Below the pieces are notes generated by a model. The model ran no database searches and was not told where the DNA came from. It saw nothing but the letters and a program-made list of their open reading frames with translations. Of a stretch of 7,359 nucleotides of DNA, positions 1 to 5,795 are shown piece after piece. This DNA is from CAYYWP01 sp050176585 (GTDB lineage: Bacteria > Desulfobacterota > Binatia > HRBIN30 > CADEER01): positions 1 through 7,359 of the forward strand of contig JBFXHX010000085.1 in assembly GCA_050176585.1 (NCBI GenBank), in the 5' to 3' direction. The translations under genes and the position numbers were made by a program. Within the stretch, counting starts at the first letter, position 1. Every line of letters starts with the position of its first letter.

Positions 1-51
1 TGCTTACCCGCTCGTTCTGCTGGGGGGCCTACGCTCTGAATGCGGGGAGAG

Positions 52-80
52 CGGGAGCCCTTGCGCCGCAAGGGCTCCCG
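52..80 (-). terminator. Perfect 11-bp hairpin downstream of tRNA-Lys, possible terminator
   Basis: The arms CGGGAGCCCTT (52-62) and AAGGGCTCCCG (70-80) are exact reverse complements around a 7-base loop. The hairpin begins 5 bases past the 3' end of tRNA-Lys on the minus strand, where a terminator for the tRNA transcript is expected. No T-tract follows on the minus strand, so it is not a textbook rho-independent terminator. It could instead be a processing signal or a bidirectional terminator shared with a gene left of the window. I see no supportable gene in positions 1-51. Confidence 0.55.
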
Positions 81-85
81 TCAGG

Positions 86-159
86 TGGGCCGCCCGAGAC
101 TCGAACTCGGGACCCGCTGATTAAGAGTCAGCTGCTCTAGCCAGCTGAGCTAGCGGCCC
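86..159 (-). tRNA. tRNA-Lys, anticodon CTT
   Basis: Read on the minus strand this gives a complete cloverleaf. The acceptor stem GGGCCGC pairs with GCGGCCC. The D-arm carries TAGCTCAGCTGG, the anticodon stem GCTGA/TCAGC encloses loop CTCTTAA, and the T-arm contains GTTCGAGTC between CCGAG and CTCGG. Loop positions 34-36 are CTT, which reads AAG (lysine). The discriminator base is A. The bases after it are CCT, so the 3' CCA is not encoded and must be added after transcription. It follows the oxidoreductase gene on the same strand by 65 bases, but a tRNA of this kind usually has its own promoter. Confidence 0.96.
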
Positions 160-168
160 GTGCGTTGG

Positions 169-197
169 GAGGTAGCGAATCGGGTTGCGGAAGTCCA
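169..197 (-). promoter_or_regulatory. Weak candidate promoter for tRNA-Lys
   Basis: On the minus strand a -35-like TGGACT (192-197; 4 of 6 consensus bases) is followed after exactly 17 bases by TACCTC (169-174; only the leading TA matches). The spacing and the distance to the tRNA 5' end (9 bases after the -10 hexamer) are right for a tRNA promoter, but the -10 match is poor. An overlapping short inverted repeat, CCACCC/GGGTGG at 195-208, could instead be a weak hairpin after the oxidoreductase stop codon. Confidence 0.25.
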
Positions 198-224
198 CCC
201 TGGGGTGGTGCACCGCGCCGCGCG

Positions 225-1337
225 TCACGGACGATCGAAGCGCCGCACGAAGCCGCGATCGATCCGGTCCTTCAGCCACCAGGCGGCGCGGTTGTGCGCG
301 GCGAGCGCGCCATAGGCGAGAATGGCGCGGCCATCGGCCGTGTTGAGCAGCGCGAGCATCCGGCGTTGCGGTCGATAGCGCCGCATGCGCCCGCCGATCG
401 GCGCCGCGCGCAAGTTGTGGGCGAGGATGGGGCCCTGGCGGACCGCGTGCACGCCGGCCTTCGGCAGATCGGGGTAGCGCGTCAACGTCGCGCAGTCTCC
501 GGCGGCGAAGATCTCCGGATGCGCGATCGAGCGGAGATCATCGCCGACCAGCGCGCACCCGCGTTCGTCGACGGGCAAACCGGCGCTGGCGAAGATGTCG
601 ATCGGGCCTGCGCCGGCGGCCGAGATCACGAGATCGGCGGCGACGGTGCGCCCTCCGCGTAGCCGCACGCCGCGCGAGTCGATGCCTTCGACCTCCACTC
701 CGCCGATCCAGTGGACGTCCGCTTCGGCCAGAGCGCGCTCGACCAGGTGCGCGGCGCGGGGACCAAGCGACTCCACGGGTTTGGCGGCGCGATCGCACAG
801 CGCGACCGCACTCGCCGGTGCGCGGCGCAGCCGCGCGGCCAGCGCGAACGCCACCTCGGCGCCGCCGGCGCCGGCACCGATCACGACCGCGCGACAGGAC
901 GGGTGCGCGGCCAACGCGGCGTCGATATCGGCCATGGCGGGCTCGATCGGCTTGATGGGTATGACCGATTGGTACGCGCCCGTGTGTGCCGGCAACGGGG
1001 TGCGCGCGCCGATGTCAAAGGAGGCGAGGTCATAGGTGAGGCGGCGGCCATCGTCCAGGTGGATGGCGCGTGCGACGGGATCGATCCCGACGGCGCGTGC
1101 GGCGTGAAAGCTGCCGCCGGCGCGCGCCGCCAGGCGCGCGACGTCGATCTGCGCGGCGCGCAGTGGGTACTGCCGCGCGATCACTCCGGGCACCATGCCG
1201 GAGTATGTTGAACGCGGGGACGGCGAGACCAGGGTCACCTGCGCGCCGGGCAGTCCACGTCGCGCGAAGGCCTCGAGCACGAACAGGTGCGTGTGCCCGC
1301 CGCCGATCAGGATCAGGTGGCGACCCGCGCCCGCCAT
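225..1337 (-). CDS. FAD/NAD(P)-dependent pyridine nucleotide-disulfide oxidoreductase, SelD-N-terminal-like family
   Basis: A 370-aa flavoprotein, probably cytosolic or peripherally membrane-bound, with unknown electron donor and acceptor. The N-terminus carries a Rossmann FAD motif with the distinctive GGGHTH (residues 12-17), then STYSGMVPG (43-51), a second dinucleotide-binding motif GAGAGGAE (154-161) for NAD(P)H, and the FAD-contacting IFAAGDCA (276-283) followed by KAGVHAVRQG. GGGH-S/T-H plus YSGMxPG is the signature I associate with the pyridine nucleotide-disulfide oxidoreductases fused to, or encoded beside, selenide water dikinase (SelD). The length fits a stand-alone member, and no SelD domain or selD gene is visible here. 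NDH-2-type NADH dehydrogenases are a more distant alternative. The ATG at 1337 leaves only 10 residues before the FAD motif, as expected; no strong ribosome binding site precedes it. It lies 80 bases after the beta-oxidation gene on the same strand and may be cotranscribed. Confidence 0.88.
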   Translation of the reverse strand: MAGAGRHLILIGGGHTHLFVLEAFARRGLPGAQVTLVSPSPRSTYSGMVPGVIARQYPLRAAQIDVARLAARAGGSFHAARAVGIDPVARAIHLDDGRRLTYDLASFDIGARTPLPAHTGAYQSVIPIKPIEPAMADIDAALAAHPSCRAVVIGAGAGGAEVAFALAARLRRAPASAVALCDRAAKPVESLGPRAAHLVERALAEADVHWIGGVEVEGIDSRGVRLRGGRTVAADLVISAAGAGPIDIFASAGLPVDERGCALVGDDLRSIAHPEIFAAGDCATLTRYPDLPKAGVHAVRQGPILAHNLRAAPIGGRMRRYRPQRRMLALLNTADGRAILAYGALAAHNRAAWWLKDRIDRGFVRRFDRP

Positions 1338-1417
1338 GATGCGCGCAGGCTATCCAGCGCACGCGCGCGGCGACAGCTTGCCGCATTCGCGCGCCTTCCG
1401 CGTCGCAAGAGACGAGC

Positions 1418-3442
1418 TCAGCCGCGTTCCCAGCCCTGTTGCTTGGCATAGTAGATCGGCCCGCCCAGGTGCATGGCGAAGCCGATGCCGAGCACGAACG
1501 CGAGATCGCATTCCTCTTCCGATCCGACAATCTTGCGGTCGCAGAGCTCGCGCGCTTTCGCGTACAGGGCCCTGAGGCAGCGTTCGACGATCTCGTCCGG
1601 GCCAGCGACCCGCGTCGCGCGGTCGGCGACCAGCGTGGCGAGCCCCGCCCACTCGCCGACGCGCTTGCCGTCGCGGTAGTCGTACACGCCCCCACCGCTC
1701 TTAGCGCCGAAGCGCTTGTGCTCGCGCATCTTCCACGCCAGTGGCTCGAACGGCAGCTTCTCAGTCGCGGCGATGGTGTCGAACATGCCCGCCGCGATGT
1801 CGAGACCCGCCTGGTCGCCGAGCTCGAACGGACCGATGGGGAAGACGCGCGCGCGCATCGCGTCGTCGATCGCCGAAGCGGGCGTGCCCTCGCGGAATAG
1901 GGCTTCGGCCGCCAGCATGTAAGCCGCCAGCCCGGCGTTGACCAGAAACCCCGCCGAGCCGTCGCGCAGGAGCACCGGCGTCTTGTTGATGCTCCGCGCG
2001 AACGCGTGCGCGGTAGCGACCGCGTCGGGCGAGGTATTGTCGCCGGCGATGACCTCGACGAGCTGCATGATCGGGTGCTCGGCGGGGCTGAAGAAGTGGA
2101 GGTTGACGAAATTGCGCGTATCGCCGCCGCCGGCGGCGAAGTCGGCGCCGAGCAGCCCTGGGCCCATCGAGCTCGAGTTCGATGCGACCAGCGCGTCCTT
2201 GCGGAGCACACCGCCCAGCGCGCGATAGAACTGGGCTTTGATCTCGCGGTTTTCCATGCGCGCTTCGATCACCAGATCGCAGTCGCGCAGGTCGTCGAGC
2301 GCCGTGGTGACCTGCACGCTTGCGACTTTGCGCTGCACGTCGTCGGCGCTCATCGCCCCCTTCTTCAGCGCGCGGCCGTATTTCGCCGCGAGCTTTTCCG
2401 GAACTGAGGCCGCGAACTGTGCGAGGGGAACGTGGGCCACCACTTTGTAGCCGGCCTCGAGCGCCAACCAGGCAATCGCGTTGCCCATGTAACCGTCGGC
2501 GCCGTCCACGGCGATCTTTTCCAGCGGCCGGGCTTTGCCGGGAAACGACTTCGGCAGCTTCTGCGCCGTCTGCTGGGTGAAGAAGAATCGCATGCCCGCG
2601 CGGGCCTCGGGCGAGGTGCCCACCTCGATGAACGCATCGCGCTCGACTTCGATCGCCTGCTTCAGCGGCAGCGCCGCTCCTCTGACCATCACGTCGAGCG
2701 CCACGTAGGGGGCCCGCGGATTGGATCGACCGAGGGTGGCCTTCTCGATCATCGGCAGCACGAGCGGTCGGAACGACTCCGCGTTGGCGAGGTCGGCCGG
2801 TGGCGTGCGGTCGAGCGTCGGCAATGTCTCGAGCAGATAGCGCTCGGCGAACTGATCGACGTCGGCGCCGGCGGGGATCACTGCGTCGATCATCCGAATG
2901 GCGGCGGCGTCTTTGGCTTTGAAGTGCTTGCCGGTGAGCACGGCGGTGAACCCGGCATCGCCGTTCATGGGGTCCCTGGCGTTGATCAGCCCGCTCCGCC
3001 GCGGCATCCGCTGCGTGCCGCCGAGACCGGGAAAGATGTTGAGGCGGATCTCGGGAAAACCGACGGCGGACTTTTCGGTGGCGATGATCCCGTGACAGGC
3101 GAGCGCCAACTCGTAGATGCCGCCCAGTGCGAAGCCGTCCACGACCGCGAGCCAGGGGAACGGGCCGTCCTCGATCGCATAGAGGACTTCGTGGCCGCGG
3201 TCGATGAACGCGCGCAACTGCGCGGCGTCGGCCGCCATCAGCTCGGCGATGTTCGCACCCGCCCCGAGCCCGAAGCGGTTGCCCTTGAGAATCACGCCGT
3301 TAAGTGGCATGCGCGCGTGCGCCGCGCGCAACTCCTCCAGCAGGGCGCCGAGCGCCTGGATGGCGGTGCCGGAGAGCGTGTTCATCCCGCCGGAGTCGAA
3401 AGTGACCCAGGCGATCTGATTGCGGATCTCGTGCGTGAACAT
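1418..3442 (-). CDS. Fused enoyl-CoA hydratase / 3-hydroxyacyl-CoA dehydrogenase (FadB/FadJ-like)
   Basis: A 674-aa bifunctional beta-oxidation enzyme: it hydrates trans-2-enoyl-CoA, then oxidises 3-hydroxyacyl-CoA with NAD+. Residues 1-300 are a crotonase domain with the oxyanion-hole segment GLGAGANIAEL (58-68), the first catalytic glutamate at E111 (ALGGIYELALAC) and the second at E131 (FPEIRLNIFPGLGGTQRMPR). Residues 308-500 are the NAD-binding domain; ASNSSS (420-425), H449 (NLHFFSP), E463 (QLVEVI) and N502 (GFLVN) are the expected dehydrogenase residues. The C-terminal helical domain carries FPIGPFELGD (534-543) and FGAKSGGGVYDY (578-589). It is slightly shorter than FadB/FadJ (about 715-730). 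The reading frame stays open upstream to 3871, overlapping speA, but the ATG at 3442 is preferred: GGAGG sits 4 bases before it and MFTHEIRNQIAWVTFD is the natural start of the fold. The Rossmann glycine motif is atypical (see findings). No thiolase gene is nearby. Confidence 0.93.
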   Translation of the reverse strand: MFTHEIRNQIAWVTFDSGGMNTLSGTAIQALGALLEELRAAHARMPLNGVILKGNRFGLGAGANIAELMAADAAQLRAFIDRGHEVLYAIEDGPFPWLAVVDGFALGGIYELALACHGIIATEKSAVGFPEIRLNIFPGLGGTQRMPRRSGLINARDPMNGDAGFTAVLTGKHFKAKDAAAIRMIDAVIPAGADVDQFAERYLLETLPTLDRTPPADLANAESFRPLVLPMIEKATLGRSNPRAPYVALDVMVRGAALPLKQAIEVERDAFIEVGTSPEARAGMRFFFTQQTAQKLPKSFPGKARPLEKIAVDGADGYMGNAIAWLALEAGYKVVAHVPLAQFAASVPEKLAAKYGRALKKGAMSADDVQRKVASVQVTTALDDLRDCDLVIEARMENREIKAQFYRALGGVLRKDALVASNSSSMGPGLLGADFAAGGGDTRNFVNLHFFSPAEHPIMQLVEVIAGDNTSPDAVATAHAFARSINKTPVLLRDGSAGFLVNAGLAAYMLAAEALFREGTPASAIDDAMRARVFPIGPFELGDQAGLDIAAGMFDTIAATEKLPFEPLAWKMREHKRFGAKSGGGVYDYRDGKRVGEWAGLATLVADRATRVAGPDEIVERCLRALYAKARELCDRKIVGSEEECDLAFVLGIGFAMHLGGPIYYAKQQGWERG

Positions 3443-3446
3443 GCGA

Positions 3447-3451
3447 CCTCC
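3447..3451 (-). promoter_or_regulatory. Ribosome binding site that fixes the start of the beta-oxidation gene
   Basis: GGAGG on the minus strand lies 4 bases upstream of the ATG at 3442. It is the best Shine-Dalgarno match near any candidate start of this frame and rules against the longer reading that would overlap speA by several hundred bases. Confidence 0.75.
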
Positions 3452-3504
3452 GGGGAGCTGGCCCGCAACCGCGGCGAATGTGCCGCAGCGGCCGGGAACA
3501 TGCG

Positions 3505-3526
3505 GCGCCGCCAGCCGGCGCGGCGC
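3505..3526 (-). terminator. GC-rich hairpin after speA, doubtful terminator
   Basis: GCGCCGC (3505-3511) and GCGGCGC (3520-3526) form a 7-bp stem with an 8-base loop, about 8 bases beyond the speA stop codon on the minus strand. No T-tract follows. In DNA this GC-rich such hairpins occur by chance, so it may attenuate read-through or mean nothing. The rest of the 92-base gap between speA and the beta-oxidation gene shows no recognisable promoter. Confidence 0.25.
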
Positions 3527-3534
3527 ATGAGCCG

Positions 3535-5433
3535 TCACTCGTTGCGGGTCAGATACGTGTACTCGTTCAGGCCTTCTTCGTATCGGCGGCGCAGGCGCGC
3601 GGACTCCTCGAGCGTGAGCTGGCCGTCGCGCATGGCCTGTTCGATGGTGCGACGGACGCGCTCGATCAACGCGTTGCGATCGTACTGCACGTAGCGCAGG
3701 ACGTCGTTGACCGCGTCGCCCTCGACCACGTGCTCCACGATGTACCGCCCGTCGGCGCCGAGGCGCACGTGCACTGCGTCCGTGTCGCCAAACAGGTTGT
3801 GATAGTCGCCCAGGATCTCCTGATAGGCGCCGACCAGGAACACGCCGATATAGTAGGGCTGTCCGTTCCACGGATGCAGTTCGACGACATCCTTGACGTC
3901 GCGCTGGTCGATGAACTTGTCAATCTTGCCGTCGCTGTCGCAGGTGAGGTCGGCGAAGACTCCGCGGCGCGTCGGCTTCTCTTCGAGCCGATGGATCGGC
4001 ATCACCGGAAAGAGCTGCTTGACGGCCCAGTGGTCGGGAGCGGACTGAAAGACAGAGAAGTTACCGTAATAGGTATCGGCGAGGCCCTTTTCGAGCGGCT
4101 CCAGATCATCGGGCACGTACGGCAGCTCCCGCGTGATGCGCAGGATCTTCTCGCAGCAATCCCAGAACAGCCGCTCCACACGGGCGCGCGCGCGCAGGTC
4201 GAGGAAGCCGAGCGAGAACAGCGTCGTCGCCTCCTCTTTCAACTGCAAGCTGTCGTGGTAGGCCTCCTGCACGTTCTTCTGGGAGATGCCAGCGTACACC
4301 TCGGCGAGGTCGCGAATGACTTTCGGGTCGTCGGGCCGCACGGCCTCGGGCGGGCGCCCGGAGAGCATCTCGTGCACGCCGAGCACGTCGAAGATCAGTA
4401 CCGAATGATGGGCGACCATCGCGCGGCCGGACTCGGTGACGATGTCGGGATGCGGTACGCCGCGGTCGTCGCAGGCCTCCTGAATGGAGGCGACCACGTC
4501 ATTGGCGTACTCCTGCACGGAGTAGTTCATGGACGAGTGGAAGTTCGTGGAGGAGCCGTCGTAATCGACGCCGAGACCGCCGCCGACGTCGATATAGCGC
4601 GGCCGCGCGCCCATCTCGTACAAGCCGACGAAGATGCGGCTGGCCTCCCGCAAGGCATCCTTGTGGGCGCGGATCGCCGTGATCTGCGACCCGATGTGGA
4701 AGTGGAGGAGCTCGAGGCAGTCGAGCATGCCCTCGCGCTGCAGCAGGTCGACCGCTTCGACGATCTCGGCGGCCGTCAGGCCGAACTTCGACCGATCGCC
4801 CGTCGACTCCACCCATTTGCCCGCGCCCTTGGTGCCGAGCCGTGCCCGGACGCCGATGTGCGGGCGGATGCCGAGCTCCTGCGAAACGCGGATGATGAGC
4901 TCCACCTCGTGGAAGCGATCGACGACGATGATCGGCGTGCGCCCGAGTCGCTGCCCGAGCAGCGCGGTCTCGATGTACTTCTTGTCCTTGTAGCCGTTGC
5001 ACACGATCAGGGCGCCGGGCGTCTCGCACAGGGCCATGGCGATCAGCAGCTCCGGCTTGCTGCCAGCCTCGAGGCCGATGCCGTTGCCGGCGCCATACTC
5101 GACGATCTCCTCGACGACATGGCGCTGTTGGTTCACCTTGATCGGATATACGCCGCGGTAGCTGCCCCGGTAGCCGTATTCGCCGATGGCGCGGTTGAAC
5201 GCGGCGCACAAGCCCTGCACGCGCGCCGCCAGGATATCCGAGAACCGGATCAGCAGCGGCGTGCGCAACCCGCGTTGCTGGAGATCCTTCACGAGGTCCA
5301 GGAGGTCGATGCGCGGGCCGTCGGCACGCGGCTGAACTTCGACGTGCCCTTGCGGGTTCACCGAGAACAATCCCGCGCCCCAGGCCGGCACGTTGTAGAG
5401 CTCCATGCAGTCGCGAATGGTCCAAGCGTGCAT
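3535..5433 (-). CDS. speA: Biosynthetic arginine decarboxylase
   Basis: A 632-aa PLP-dependent decarboxylase that turns arginine into agmatine and CO2, the first step of the agmatine route to putrescine and spermidine. It belongs to the alanine-racemase-fold (type III) decarboxylases. The PLP lysine is K99 in GVYPIKVNQQ (94-103). HFHIGSQ (244-250), the glycine-rich IDVGGGLGVDYDG (281-293) that holds the cofactor phosphate, and ESGRAMVAHHS (334-344) follow. The active-site cysteine is C498 in DLTCDSDGKID. These motifs and the length match the SpeA family (E. coli about 658 aa). The ATG at 5433 gives the family's usual start, ending in a tryptophan-containing segment and VNPQGHVEV. The purine-rich AGGAGGAGAG upstream is somewhat far from it (about 10-14 bases). 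No agmatinase or agmatine deiminase gene is visible. It lies downstream of the integrase on the same strand, across a 300-base spacer containing tRNA-His on the other strand. Confidence 0.97.
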   Translation of the reverse strand: MHAWTIRDCMELYNVPAWGAGLFSVNPQGHVEVQPRADGPRIDLLDLVKDLQQRGLRTPLLIRFSDILAARVQGLCAAFNRAIGEYGYRGSYRGVYPIKVNQQRHVVEEIVEYGAGNGIGLEAGSKPELLIAMALCETPGALIVCNGYKDKKYIETALLGQRLGRTPIIVVDRFHEVELIIRVSQELGIRPHIGVRARLGTKGAGKWVESTGDRSKFGLTAAEIVEAVDLLQREGMLDCLELLHFHIGSQITAIRAHKDALREASRIFVGLYEMGARPRYIDVGGGLGVDYDGSSTNFHSSMNYSVQEYANDVVASIQEACDDRGVPHPDIVTESGRAMVAHHSVLIFDVLGVHEMLSGRPPEAVRPDDPKVIRDLAEVYAGISQKNVQEAYHDSLQLKEEATTLFSLGFLDLRARARVERLFWDCCEKILRITRELPYVPDDLEPLEKGLADTYYGNFSVFQSAPDHWAVKQLFPVMPIHRLEEKPTRRGVFADLTCDSDGKIDKFIDQRDVKDVVELHPWNGQPYYIGVFLVGAYQEILGDYHNLFGDTDAVHVRLGADGRYIVEHVVEGDAVNDVLRYVQYDRNALIERVRRTIEQAMRDGQLTLEESARLRRRYEEGLNEYTYLTRNE

Positions 5434-5722
5434 TGTGGCGCTGCTCTCCTCCTGGGTGGGCCGCTCACGTCGGCGGCGAACTAATCCTCATACAGTGGGT
5501 GCCGCGGAATTGCCATGCGTGCGCAGGACGTCTGTCATGATTTTGAACCGCGGAGGCGATCGCTACAACCGGACACTGCGCCGCCGCGGGACACGGACAG
5601 CCACTGCGCTTCGCCGTTGCCGATCGCCGGCGGCGTGCGCATCGCGCGGTGACGCGGCGCGCCCCTTGCTGGATTTCGCCGGCTGACTTTGCTTACTGTC
5701 GACCCATCTCCGCTCCTTCGCT
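5434..5722. other. Spacer between speA and tRNA-His
   Basis: These 289 bases separate the divergently oriented speA and tRNA-His and should contain promoters for both. Short open frames run through it, but none has a recognisable product or good start. It holds a possible speA promoter (5487-5515), the AGGAGG for speA (5448-5453), the palindrome GCGATCGC (5556-5563) and a 20-base segment (5667-5686) similar to one in the integrase gene. For tRNA-His I see only a weak -10-like TACTGT at 5694-5699 without a convincing -35. No hairpin with a T-tract on the minus strand was found. Confidence 0.6.
5487..5515 (-). promoter_or_regulatory. Weak candidate promoter for speA
   Basis: On the minus strand TGGCAA (5510-5515; 3 of 6 consensus bases) and TATGAG (5487-5492; 4 of 6) are separated by 17 bases, about 50 bases before the speA ATG. 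Spacing is ideal but the hexamers are poor, and GC-rich hosts often deviate from consensus, so this is only a candidate. Confidence 0.3.
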
Positions 5723-5795
5723 GGTGAGTGTAGCTCAACGGTAGAGCACCGGACTGTGGCTCCGGGGGTTGTGGGTTCGAGACCCATCACTCACC
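5723..5795 (+). tRNA. tRNA-His, anticodon GTG, used as integration site
   Basis: A complete cloverleaf: an 8-bp acceptor stem including the histidine-specific extra G-1:C73 pair (GGTGAGTG with CACTCACC), D-arm TAGCTCAACGGTAGAGC, anticodon stem CCGGA/TCCGG with loop CTGTGGC, and T-arm GTGGG-TTCGAGA-CCCAT. Loop positions 34-36 read GTG (His). The bases after C73 are CTA, so CCA is not encoded. The tRNA is intact, as expected when an integrating element restores the 3' part it replaces. A tyrosine integrase gene overlaps it by 61 bases on the other strand. Confidence 0.97.

Noticed and set aside
1338..1417. Search for a small gene, promoter or terminator between the beta-oxidation gene and the oxidoreductase
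   Set aside because: Only an 80-base GC-rich spacer with imperfect CGGC/GCCG pairing; nothing above chance.
2432..3694. A 420-codon plus-strand open frame opposite the beta-oxidation gene
   Set aside because: No recognisable domains, and it lies over the well-conserved crotonase domain on the minus strand, so it is a shadow frame.
3443..3871. N-terminal extension of the beta-oxidation frame into speA
   Set aside because: The extra residues are arginine-rich with no domain, overlap speA and ignore the good GGAGG before the ATG at 3442.
3478..5484. A 668-codon plus-strand open frame opposite speA
   Set aside because: It mirrors the speA frame almost exactly, has no family motifs and is the kind of long antisense frame expected in GC-rich DNA; speA is unmistakable on the other strand.
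5563..5790. Minus-strand frame starting MMGLEPTTPG across tRNA-His
   Set aside because: This is a well-known pattern of translating a tRNA gene in antisense; the rest is low-complexity arginine-rich sequence from the spacer.
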